Part shown: piece after piece, positions 22,451 through 32,609 of the stretch | How positions within the stretch are numbered: position 1 is the stretch's first letter | Layout of the letters: the number at the start of each line of letters is the position of its first letter | Assembly (NCBI GenBank): GCA_019828545.1 | Contig: JACVRA010000200.1 | Location: 153,563 to 217,562, forward strand | From: Paracamarosporium sp. OC-R06-R3 | Lineage: Eukaryota; Ascomycota; Dothideomycetes; Pleosporales; Didymosphaeriaceae | Direction: 5' to 3' | Length of the DNA stretch: 64,000 nucleotides | Notes under the pieces: model-generated | Database searches by the model: none | The model's input: the letters and a program-made list of their open reading frames with translations, nothing else | Told to the model about the DNA's origin: nothing | Position numbers and translations under genes: made by a program

Positions 22451-24241
22451 TTAAGCGGTGTTGACCTTGAAATAAATTTGTGGTACGTCGGTAGTATTTA
22501 TCGGCATGGACCACGTGATATTCCAGAACTCGAACCCGTGAATGATATCGCACGTCCCGCCAACAAGCCCGCAGAACGAGATACTGGAAGGAGTCACATC
22601 AATAGTACCGCTGACTTCCAAGTGAAGGTCCTGGATATCTTGAATAGTAGCAATGTCCCGCTTGCCACCGATTGGGTTGGAAGCAACAATGAAGCTAAAG
22701 GCACTGGTGGCATTTCCATTCGGGTATGTAAGGTTGATGGAGTTAGGAGCGACGTCGATAGTCATAGAGGTCTCGGATGGATAAGCGGTGAAGAAGCCTA
22801 TGGACCCGTCGCTTCTCTTCCACTGTATGACGGCCGGATTCCATGCAGAGCGATCCTCCCTCGCACCACCGAGGTTGCGCTGGTTGAACGATTCACCACC
22901 GATTGTAAGATTAGGTGATACCCAAGTTGTGATGTTGCGCGGCTCCAAATCGTACGGAGGAGCGTAGGCTCGCCGTGTAATGAGGGTTTCGCCACTGTAA
23001 GAGGCGAGCCTTCGAACTGTCGATCTGGAGATCAGAGAATTATGAAAAGGCGCGAGGATGGCCACCATTGGCGCGATCTCTAAATCATCTGCGTGCGCGT
23101 GATAGAAGGGTGACTGCTTGAACCCCCCGAAGGCTGCATCCTCACCGAGTAATGTCCAGAGGTATACTGACAGAATTCCGACGTATTTGTTCATATCATA
23201 GCCATAGGTACGATCCCAGGGCCCAGCCAGATTGCGTAGATTAGGATTATACATTGAGGCAAGAAGATCCCAAACTTCTTCTAGCACGCGGTGGCCCTCC
23301 CGACCCATAACGGAATCGGTCGGCATGTACTTGGCCCACAGCGTCAAGGCATAGATAGTTATGCCTGAATAAGTTGGGCTGTTGAACTCTGATAATGTGT
23401 TGTTCATATTAAACAGCTCGAGTACTTCTTCCGCGTACATCTCACCAGCGGTCGTCATGTTCGAGTCATTTAACTTGCGTCCGGTCCAACCTGACGCAAT
23501 GGCACGCATATACGCTGGATTACTGTAGGAAGGGTATCTGCCGATCACTGTATGAGCATGTTGACTCGAAATACGGATAAACAAGAATGTATCACTTAAA
23601 GCGAGTTCCAGACAAGCGGCTTGACTTACAAATTATCATCATCCACACCACCTACACGATAACTATCGCCAATCGTATTGTTGTACATGCTCTCAAGGAT
23701 CAGTTCTTGGACATCGTGTGGTAAAAGATGTCTAAATTCTTCGTATACCACGATGAGTGCGGTCCCAATGAAACCTCTCCAGTTAGGATCCCAAGAGTTA
23801 TAGATCTGACTATCTGATCAGCCGAATGCAGATTGATGAGATAAAAACTTTCCAGCTTACAGATGGTGGATATGCTGAGCTATTCACAGTCGGCTGCTCC
23901 GGATAGACGGTATAATCACCGTACCACTGAGCTTCGACATTTTTTTCTTGGTCGACGATAACGTTCTTGAGTATGCGAATCGCTTGCTCGACATCGTCAT
24001 TCTTATTGCGCTGGAGCAGGCCTGGTACATACCAGACTGATGATCGGGTTTCGTGTTGGCCAGCTGCGAGTGGGTAGTAAAACCAATACAAATAACCGAC
24101 AGAGTCATCATATAATGTATCGAGGAAAGACATAGATTTGTCGAACATGTCCTTGGGGTGACCTGTGAGCTTCACGCCAACCACAACTGGGCTTAAAGCC
24201 CACAGTCCGAGTGTGAGCCAAGTGCAAGTACTTGAAATCAT
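22451..24241 (-). CDS. Secreted conserved fungal protein, possibly alpha/alpha-barrel glycosidase-like
   Basis: Minus-strand exons in transcript order are 24241-23861, 23805-23630 and 23537-22451, giving 547 aa. Residues 1-22 form a signal peptide. Conserved-looking blocks are WYVPGLLQRN, WYGDYTVYPEQP, the segment YNSWDPNWRGFIG created at the first splice junction, and GDSYRVGGVDDDNLYPSYSNPA created at the second. The C-terminal third is beta-rich with many N-glycosylation sites. The repeated aromatic helices and WDPNW-type blocks suggest a six-hairpin (alpha/alpha toroid) glycosidase-like fold, but I cannot name the family. It is divergent from an amino-acid/amine permease and lies beside amino-sugar enzymes, which would suit an extracellular hydrolase. 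That role is inference. Confidence 0.75.
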
Positions 24242-24828
24242 TGCGATATCCGGAACAGGCGAAAGTCTGTATTGGGGTGATCAATAAATAGCGAGTGCTT
24301 AATACTATCCGTCTTATAAATATCCACAAAGACGATAATAAGGCCAGAAGCCATGGTGCGCCAGAAGCGGAAAGATTGCTCTGGGGATAGGCACAGTGCG
24401 TTATCGCGTGTACCGGCGATCCCACGGGCTATGATAGCTCAGATATCGGCTTTCATTTCCAGCGATCAGAATTGTAGTGCAGCTCAAGCAGGAATCGTGA
24501 GAGGCGCAGATCAAGAGTTCCGGAAAACCACGGGGAAAGGGTCCGATATCACCGTATCTACTTCCGGCGATTACCGGCAAACTAGCGAGCTGCTCGCCCA
24601 CGGGGCGGTGGATCCGAACACGGATGCTCCACAACGATGTCCCCAGACTATGACCCTGACGGATAAGCGCGCAAGTTTGTGAAGTATCGGATAAGGTGTC
24701 GCGTGATATCTGATAACGGCCATTAAAGAACGCACTCGTCTCTCCTATTGCGAAGCAGCGGTGATAATACAAAATTTACTTTAGTACTGTCTGTCGTAGC
24801 CAAAATTTGTCCATACAGCACCAGCTCA
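24242..24828. promoter_or_regulatory. Shared promoter of secreted protein and permease genes
   Basis: A 587-base region between divergent start codons at 24241 (minus) and 24829 (plus). It contains several CGG/CCG triplets, including a CCG-N8-CGG arrangement at 24564-24577, the half-site geometry bound by Zn2Cys6 proteins. No binding data can be read from sequence. Confidence 0.4.
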
Positions 24829-26682
24829 ATGGAAGATTCAGAAAAAGGGAACATGGTGGGGGTCCGCACCGCCCACAAAGGTGAGGAACGAGCGATGGGT
24901 GCAGACGAGATGCGACTCGCAGAAATGGGTATGTACGGTAACTAATTACCTGTATTTCTTACTGAATATCTTCAGGCCACGTTCAAGAATTGGAACGCCA
25001 TTTTTCCACCTTGTCGCTGATCGGTCTCGCATCCACTACTACCATCTCCTGGACGGGACTGGGCTTGGGCATTGTAACGGAGATTAATGCCGGAGGACCA
25101 GGAGCTATTGTTTACGGATTCATTCTTGTTACCCTGCTGCAGTGCTTTCTCGGTGCTTCTCTAGCGGAGTTTGTCTCCAGCTATCCTACGGAGGGAGGAA
25201 GTAAGCCACTTTCTAAGACAGAACCGCATTATTGCCTTGAGTTTGGATCTCGAGTTGTTTGAGGATATCTTCATATGGTTGCTGACAGGACTCTCAGTGT
25301 ATCATTGGATAGCCGCTGTCGCGCCCAGGAAGCAGGCCGCTTTCCTTAGTTTCTTGACCGGGTGGTTCACTGTCTGCGGGTGTAAGCTGCCCGCGACTAC
25401 CCTATGCATGAAGTGTTCATATCTAACATTCACTATAGGGATCTTTACCACAGCGTCCACGAACCTAATATATGCGCAGACGTTAGCTGCACTCATCGCT
25501 CTGTACCACCAAGACATGATCGTCAAGACGTGGGAGATCTTTGTCATCTATCAAGGACTTAATTTAGCGACGGCCTCAGTTGTACTTTTCGGGAACAAGG
25601 TCATTCCAAGTCTGAACAAGTTTTCGCTCTTCTACCTCCAAATCGGCTGGTTGGCTGTTCTTGTTACCGTCGTGGCTTGCGCGCCAACGCACCAAAGTCC
25701 TGAGTTTGTCTTTCGCACTTGGATCAACAATACAGGCTGGCAGAACAACGTTGTGGCCTTCGCTGTGGGGCTCGTCAATCCTTTATACAGTCTAGGCGGT
25801 CTTGATGGGGGTGAGTGAGCACGCTGATAGGTGTTTCAACTGCTGGCTGACCAGGTGTAGTAACACATATCACCGAGGAGATGCCGAATGTAAGTAACGA
25901 TATGATGACCTGAGAGTAATCCCAGGGCATACGGCTAATCAGGTGGACAGCCATCACGTAACGCACCTATGGCCATTGCCATCACCCTCACCATCGCCTT
26001 CATCACCGGTCTTAGCTACCTGATTGGGTTGATGTTCAGTGTACAGGACTATAGTGCACTTGCCACTACGAATACCGGTCTTCCGTTGGCAGAGCTCTTT
26101 CGCCAAGCTACACAATCAGCAGGCGGTGCCTTCGGACTGACCTTCATACTCTTCATCGCATTGGGTCCATGTGTCATATCATCCCAATTGTCCACTTCAC
26201 GAGTACTATGGGCGTTCGCTCGGGATGGAGCCATGCCGTGGTCAACGACGTGGGCACGTGTAAGCTCGCGGTTTGGCATCCCGTTCAATGCGCAGCTGCT
26301 GGTCACGGCCGCGAATGCGGCGCTGGGCTGTTTGTACCTCGGCAGCTCCACGGCATTCAACGCGATGCTTGGATCTGCCGTTACTATCAACAACATCGCC
26401 TACTACATCCCTATCCTGACTAATATGCTGACGGGTAGGCGAAACATGTTTCAGGGCGCATTCTACATGGGCAATTGGGGTTGGCTGGTTAACGGTGTAA
26501 CCATCTGTTGGCTCACTTTCGCAATTATCTTCTTCAGCTTTCCTTACTCTATGCCTGTTGATGTCCAAAGTATGAACTACACCTGTGTAGTCATCGGCTC
26601 GTTGCCGATCCTGATTATTGCCTGGTGGTTCTGGATCAGAGAATCATACAAGGAGAAGATAGCTATTGCAAAGAAGGAATGA
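24829..26682 (+). CDS. APC-family amino acid/GABA/choline-type permease
   Basis: Six exons, 24829-24928, 24976-25200, 25298-25381, 25439-25810, 25855-25889 and 25951-26682, give 515 aa. Plasma-membrane permease of the fungal GABA/choline (Uga4/Hnm1-like) branch of the APC superfamily. The first helices read LSLIGLASTTTISWTG and GGPGAIVYGF. PTEGGMYHWIAA is rebuilt across intron 2 and VCGWIFTTAS across intron 3. A 35-base exon 5 supplies THITEEMPN, and the family motif PSRNAPMA opens exon 6. About 12 helices are present with a short cytosolic tail (KEKIAIAKKE). Intron 3 is a multiple of three and open, so an unspliced reading would wrongly insert 19 residues. Substrate specificity cannot be read; amines or amino sugars are possible given its neighbours. 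Confidence 0.88.
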
Positions 26683-27133
26683 TAATTAGGAGCGGTGGAA
26701 TGCTGTCTAGAACTTGGTATCAGATCAAGTGTGAAGTATCTAGCCTTCTTCGCGCATGAACCGGATAACATCCTATTCATATCTCGTAATAATACTGATA
26801 GTGTCAGAATCAGCTTACGATAGATCTTATCATGAATTGTTTTTAATTTTCATGGTAGATGCTTTCCATTGTCTCACAAGTTAGACCAAGTTTCACAGAA
26901 AAGTCTATCAAGGCCGATGCTCATGACCCTATAGACTAACACGGCTGAGGAGTCAGAGGTTATTTCATAAGAACAGCTATCTGTGGCTCTGGCGAGCAGT
27001 TAATTTACCACTCGTTGCCTTCGTGTGCTGATGTAGGAACGTCCCTGGCTTCGCTTAGTCCGAAGCTCCGCAGCCAGATGAAGTTCTGTGGAGAAGTGGA
27101 GAATTGGAGCAACATGAGTCGGGTTGGTTATCA

Positions 27134-27149
27134 CCGGCAGAATAGCCGG
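27134..27149. promoter_or_regulatory. CCG-N10-CGG inverted repeat, candidate Zn2Cys6 site
   Basis: The arms CCGGC and GCCGG form a perfect inverted repeat with a six-base spacer, giving CCG and CGG triplets ten bases apart. It lies about 250 bases upstream of the deaminase ATG. The same spacing recurs at 30506-30521 in the kinase/regulator promoter. Confidence 0.35.
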
Positions 27150-27204
27150 AATATGTTGGGAAGTCCGCCAGTCAAAACGCTATCAGTCCCTACGACCGGA
27201 CTTG

Positions 27205-27235
27205 GCCGAACATCACCGGCGCCGAACATTGGCGG
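27205..27235. promoter_or_regulatory. Direct repeat GCCGAACAT with CCG-N8-CGG pairs
   Basis: GCCGAACAT occurs at 27205-27213 and again at 27221-27229. Each copy starts a CCG-N8-CGG pair (27206-27219 and 27222-27235). About 160 bases upstream of the deaminase ATG. A candidate operator cluster by geometry only. Confidence 0.35.
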
Positions 27236-27393
27236 ATCTCATTGAGAATACGCCAGACGACACAGTGACAGCGAGCTCGCGGTTACAATTTTTAAAAGGT
27301 CTTATGCCTGATCCATATTCAAGATTCTGGTCATTACACGGTCTAAACGCAAGCTATCACAACCGCAGCTAGCCATTGCAAAGCCTTGCCATC

Positions 27394-28429
27394 ATGCGTC
27401 TCATCATTCGCGAAGATACCAACACAGCGACCGACTATGTTTCTGAATACATCATTGAACGCATCAACACTTTCGCACCTCGACCAGACAAGCCCTTCGT
27501 TTTAGGCCTACCAACAGGAAGCAGCCCGATCCCAATATACAGCGCGCTGGTCAATGCGCACCACATGGGGCGGATCTCATTCCGTCACATAGTGACTTTC
27601 AGCATGGACGAGTATGTTGGCCTTCCACGGGAGCATTCAGAGTCTTATTACTCGTTCATGCACACAAATTTCTTCAATCACGTCGATATCGATCCGGCCA
27701 ACATTAATATTCTCAATGGAAATGCGACCGACCTGGAACAAGAATGCGCCCTGTACGAGTCCAAGATTAAAAAGTATGGTGGCATTCACTTGTTTCTAGG
27801 TGGTGTGGGAAGCGATGGCCACATCGCCTTCAACGAGCCGGGATCAAGCCTATCAAGCCGCACTAGGCTCAAGTCTTTAGCCTATGAGACAATGCTGGCA
27901 AACGCCAGATTTTTCAACGGCGAAATGAGCCTGGTGCCTCGCATGGCTCTGACAGTCGGCGTGCAGACTATCATGGACGCGAAAGAGGTTGTCATTATCG
28001 CTACAGGGGCGTCCAAGGCATTTGCTATCCAGTCGGCCATTGAAGGGGGAGTGAATCATATGTGTACTTTGTCCTGCCTACAACTCCATCCGTGCAGCTT
28101 AGTTGTCGTGGACGAAGATGCTACGATGGAGTTGAAAGTGAAGACTGTCGCTGTGAGTACAATTAGTCGCATATACTGTCTTCATCTCCTCCGTGGTCGT
28201 CGCACTGTGGCCATTTTACTGACTTTGTGTGCAGTATTTCAAAGGAGTTGAACGAACAATTCACAAGAGCATCAAGGCCCATCGCCCTCTAATACATACT
28301 AACGGCATCCATTCTGAGCCGAGCGAAGCAGAACCAGAAGAACTGAGTCCAGATAGCATGTCTTCTCGAATTCAACCATCTAAAGCTTTTCCAGTCAGGT
28401 CGGCAACCATATCATATGCTTTGGCTTAA
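27394..28429 (+). CDS. Glucosamine-6-phosphate deaminase
   Basis: Exons 27394-28152 and 28235-28429 give 317 aa. A NagB/Nag1-type cytosolic enzyme converting glucosamine-6-phosphate to fructose-6-phosphate and ammonia, the last step of GlcNAc/glucosamine use. The phosphate-binding loop is [12 protein letters not shown] (38-49). Catalytic residues fall at the same numbers as in the E. coli enzyme: D72 (FSMDEY), D141, H143 and E148 ([14 protein letters not shown]). [25 protein letters not shown] and [15 protein letters not shown] are further family blocks. Cys stands where Trp is common in the NHM segment. The last 50 residues are a Ser/Glu-rich extension beyond the core. The ATG at 27394 starts the family N-terminus MRLIIR. 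It is tail-to-tail with the Zn2Cys6 gene, 81 bases between stops. Confidence 0.95.
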
Positions 28430-28510
28430 CTAGGTTTTCAGTGTCGCATACGAACAATATTTAGTGAGGAAGACCTTGCACTTTTCCAATGTAATCTAAG
28501 CGTCGTTCCG

Positions 28511-30346
28511 CTATAATGTTCCAGGCTGCTCTGCGTAGGTCCAAGAGGCCAACCCCATCTGTTCAAGACTGGCTTGATCGAATATATCCCAAGAGTTGTC
28601 TGCATTAAACTCTGTGTACTGTTGTTGGGGCAGGGCGTTTGGATTGGGCGTGTTGACTCTTTCAAGATTACCTTCGAGTCGAGCGATGAGTTTCGCGTGT
28701 AGCAATGGCTTCGGATCGTTCATTTGTTTCAGTTTATCCAGGTGCACTCTGATAGTGTTGAGATCTATTGCGGTTTAGCCAGAAAATCATATTCCACTTG
28801 TTGGAGACTGTACCGTCCGGCTCGCCAGCATTGCCCTCGATGCCTTGCAATAGAATCAGGGCGGCCCACGTAATCATTACCAGGTCCCAGTTGGACCAGA
28901 TCGTTTCATCCTGCAAGTGGAGTTTGATGGTCGCGCGTGCCGACAGAAGTAGTTCGCGTTGTTCCTTCGGTGTAACGCTATTAGACCAAAGATCACAGCC
29001 TCTAGCTGTATGATAGACAGATAGAACGACCATGCGGTGTAACACATACTGACGGAATACTAAATTGCGGTTGCGTTGTGAGTCTTCGAATGCGTTACTG
29101 AATTCTTCTAGCCACTCGTCCAGCTGTCTTGCCCAATCTCTAATTACAGCCGCGTCGATAGCCCCAAATGAAGATGTAAGGTTCAGTTCTATCGCTTGGT
29201 CGTTTTGAAAGCAGGACCAAATGGTAGGCAATCCTCGCCCTGTGAAGTGGGTGAGACCTGTGTGCATCATGCGCGACAACCTGTACAGCTGGTCGCGGTG
29301 CGAAGTCTGCAAACGGGGTAAAGGTGATTCGATTGGTATGACGGGGCACGATAAATGAAGGGAGGCGTGCTCAAGGTCAACGATTTGAACACCGCTGAAG
29401 AGTCTTCGCCACTCCCTCGATGTTTCCTCAACACGAGGTGGACAATGCTCCAGGATCAAGCGATAGGCAACCGATATCCAAATACCAGTTTCGCGAATGC
29501 TGGCTTCATTCAACAAACCAGCTAGTACGATGCCTAGCACAGTCTGAAACGCCCATTCCTCAATTGCGCAACCATTATCATGCGGTTTTCCGAAAACACT
29601 GTCCGGGATGAGGAGTTGCGCAATAGCGTTGGTGAGTACTTGAAAATAACTTGAAGAAAGCTCCGCTGTCTCTGCAGGGCCACGGGTGCTCGAACAATAC
29701 AGAATAGAAGCCAAAAGTAATGGTTGAGGGGAGGAAAAAGTCTGCTTTCTGGGCATGAAATGCAACCCAGGCATTCTGTCATGAAATGACAGCCAGAGAT
29801 GGCCTACTGTATTTCGGTGCCACACTGTAGACGGCATTGACATGGTTGTGCAGCTTTTCTTCAGAACAGCAAGCGCCTCCCACAACGCATCAAAACCGCC
29901 GAATTTAGGTAATATATCATCGGGAATATCTTCAATAACACGAGAAGCGCTTTCTCGAACCACGTCCTGACTATGGATGCCAAGCAGCTCTTCGATGACT
30001 TGTAGTCGTTGGACCACGTTGTTCTTGAAGTTGGTATCCACCTTCTCGCTCTGCAGGAGGTCTGCAATGCTAGCTGCATTGGCTCTTGGTACGAATATAC
30101 ATGGCATTCCGGCACGGTGACATCTCCGACACGCGTCGCCCTTTCCTGGTATGCATTTCATCTTTTGTTTCCGGCAATTAACTTGATCACAAGATCTGTC
30201 AGCACGTGTTTGCACTAAGGGCCCTGTCCCAATGTGGCCCACTCACTACACGCTTTTCGAGCCTTGGGCTCAAGCTCTGAGTTCCCTCTGGGAGACGAAA
30301 CCCCAGCTCCACGTGTCGGCCTAGAAGCGTCGTCCCGCGTTGACAT
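28511..30346 (-). CDS. Zn2Cys6 transcription factor, candidate amino-sugar regulator
   Basis: Minus-strand exons in transcript order are 30346-30247, 30181-28814 and 28764-28511, giving 573 aa. The first intron (65 nt, GTGAGT donor, GCTGAC branch) splits the zinc cluster. After splicing the ligands are C33, C36, C43, C51, C54 and C61 (ACINCRKQKMKC, then CRRCHRAGMPC). A coiled-coil-like segment (about 85-105, VVQRLQVIEELLGI) follows, then a fungal-specific regulatory domain. The 49-nt last intron restores the C-terminal helix DLNTIRVHLDKLKQ. The C-terminus is Asn/Gln-rich and may activate transcription. Its 281-base upstream region is shared with the divergent kinase gene and contains CCG-N10-CGG and CCG-N11-CGG pairs. 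Control of the neighbouring deaminase and kinase is inferred from layout. Confidence 0.88.
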
Positions 30347-30627
30347 TTCGCCGGTGAATGCACGTTCCGGAGCGATTGACCGGACTTTTGCGATATATCT
30401 AGATCCAGAGTCGGCCCTTCTCGCATTCTAAAATAGGAAGGTCCTTGCTAGTCCGCGTTGATGATCCCCAACATCTATTAGCGCCGATAGCAATGTCGGC
30501 CATGACCGGCGAAAGCACCGGACCTCCATCAATGAGCATTGCATGGCGCAACTGGGGAGGAGGTAGATCGGTACAATGGTTTTCTTAAATTTAGTCTCTG
30601 GCGGCTGCACGAGCAATACTGCCTACT
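30347..30627. promoter_or_regulatory. Bidirectional promoter of Zn2Cys6 regulator and sugar kinase
   Basis: A 281-base spacer between start codons at 30346 (minus) and 30628 (plus). It contains CCG-N11-CGG at 30367-30383 and CCG-N10-CGG at 30506-30521, arrangements suited to a dimeric Zn2Cys6 protein. The second matches the spacing at 27134-27149 upstream of the deaminase. Confidence 0.45.
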
Positions 30628-32274
30628 ATGCCACCACCTGACAGCGACAATGCGAGATTTTCCCAATCACTGGTCCAGGATCTCTTGGGACAATTCAGTC
30701 TGGGTCCCGACAATGTGCGCAACATCACTCAACATTTTGTCCAGCAGATGAGTGAGTCAGAAATGCAAGGCAGTATGTACTGTTTCTGATTGGCAGCAGA
30801 AGATGGGTTAACCCACTCCAGGCCGTGGCAATTACCTACATACGTGTATCGCATTCCAGATGGCTCTGAGAAGGGGACATTTCTTGCGGTTGATCTCGGC
30901 GGGACCAATTGTCGAATCTGTCTTGTGGATTTGCTCGGAGATTCGACATATAAGGTGGTGCAGACGAAGCAGACCGTACCCGAACATCTCCGAATCAACC
31001 CTAGGTATAAGCCGTTGTTCAGATTCATAGCCGAAGCTATCTCCACCTTCTTGGACTACCACGAACTCCGCCCTCAAGCTGATCGTGCTGCCCACATTCG
31101 ACTTGGCTTCACTTTCAGTTTCACGTGTGAACAGACATCGATATCACAAGGAACTTTAATACAATGGGACAAAGGATGGGATATCTCGGAAGCGATAGGA
31201 AAAGATCCATGTGCAATGCTACAGGAGTCTATCGATGAAATGAAGCTCCCAGTCCACGTTTCCGCCCTGGCAAATGACAGTGTTGGGACGCTGCTATCTA
31301 GAGCATATTCGTCTCAAGAGATTGGTTCGACTTTAGCGGGCATGATCATTGGCACCGGTACAAATGCAGCTTATATCGAAAGCTTGCGCAACGTTCCAAG
31401 ACTTGGAAAGACGGGAGCGAGACTGATCCACGAGTCGATCGTCATCAATACCGAGTGGGGCTGCTTTGATGATGAGCTTCAGGTACTACCAACAACAGAG
31501 TTTGACCGCGACTTAGACAATGGTTCGATTAATCCTGGGAATCAGCAACTGGAGAAAAGGGTATCCGGCATGTACCTCGGCGAACTTATGCGCCTAGTGA
31601 TCTTGCACTGCCACAATGAAGGGATTTTTAAGATGGTCGTGAGTGATGCATCGCCGTGCAACCGGCAATATGGCCTCGACAGCTCATTCTTATCGCTGCT
31701 AACAACAAATGTTGGTGCCCACCGGACGGAGGTCATCAAAGCCATTGAGGGATTACTGTTGGTCCAAAACGTAACGTCAAACGATGCACAGATCATGCAG
31801 CACTTAGCAGATGCCATAGCGAAGCGCGCAGCACGCTTAGCAGGCTCAGCGTTGGCAGCCATCATCATTCAATCTGCTCGCGTATCCCACCCTTGGTCAG
31901 CGAAGCATACCGTTCAGGTCACCAATGTAAAAACTCATTGTGAATACATCAAAAAATCAAATAATCGAAGGACAGGTTGCGGAATTTTCGCAAGGATTGC
32001 CGAGCGCTTCAAGAGATCAGCAATCATTCCAACTCAGCCAAAAATGGCTCGGGAAGAGGCGCTCATCAGTAAGGCAGGGGAGAATATCATTGATATTGGC
32101 GTTGATGGCTCACTTATCGAGCTTTATCCAGGATTTGAAGCGTATATGCGCAGTGCGCTGCGCGATGTCCCGGAAATAGGGATAGAAGGCGAAAGAAGAG
32201 TAAGGATGGGATTGGCGAGGGATGGATCTGGTGTAGGCGCAGCACTAATGGCGAATGCAGCAATTTTGATATGA
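30628..32274 (+). CDS. Hexokinase-family sugar kinase, probable GlcNAc/glucosamine kinase
   Basis: Exons 30628-30751 and 30797-32274 give 533 aa; an acceptor three bases later (30800) is equally in phase. A hexokinase-fold enzyme phosphorylating a hexose with ATP. The phosphate-1 motif is LAVDLGGTN (71-79). The sugar-binding region reads LGFTFSFTCEQTSISQGTLI then WDKGWD. The catalytic aspartate is in LANDSVGTLLSRAY. NTEWGCFDD is the glutamate-bearing sugar loop. The adenosine-site block GVDGSLIELYPGF and the final GDGSGVGAAL-like motif (RDGSGVGAAL) close the fold. Departures from glucose hexokinases (Thr-Cys in SFTCEQ, Cys in WGCF) and a basic insertion before the adenosine site resemble the divergent fungal GlcNAc kinases. 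Specificity is inferred from divergence and from the adjacent deaminase. Confidence 0.85.
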
Positions 32275-32609
32275 CCTGAATTACTTATGGCTACAGCTCT
32301 GGAGCCTGATATATATATGATATAAGATATCTTCTACACATATGTCTCAGTCATGTAATAATCACAGCAATGCCTTCACATTGCCAACGTTGTTGTGTTC
32401 TCTTCAAGTAGAGGGTTACTCTCCGATGTGTCATCTTTGCTTTAAACACAGTATTGCCTAAGACACAAAAGTCTTAAGGTAGTCCTAAATGCCCTCTGTT
32501 ATAGATGCGAGCACATGGTGTTACTCTTATACCATTCAAGGCACGAAACCAAATTTTGATTTTCCAATAATACGCTTCCCAAGGCCCGCGTGAAGACAAT
32601 AACCCAATT
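32275..32609. other. Convergent 3' spacer
   Basis: Lies between the stop codons of the kinase and of the minus-strand Rhodopsin-family gene. AT-rich, with no ORF; presumably both 3' UTRs and polyadenylation regions. Confidence 0.5.

Larger units (their letters stand above)
26683..27393. promoter_or_regulatory. Upstream region of glucosamine-6-phosphate deaminase
   Basis: A 711-base region holding the permease 3' flank and the deaminase promoter. From 27134 to 27235 it is rich in CCG/CGG pairs, annotated separately. The short plus-strand frames here (27015-27372) show no domain. Confidence 0.5.

Noticed and set aside
25382..25438. Extra residues in the permease, because the frame stays open across this stretch
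   Set aside because: It has a GTAAGC donor and a CTATAG acceptor, and its removal restores the conserved VCGWIF sequence.
30190..30242. A CX4C-type zinc cluster (CDQVNC) read through from the upstream frame of the regulator
   Set aside because: This stretch is the end of a 65-nt intron (30182-30246). Splicing gives the normal C-x2-C cluster ACINC.
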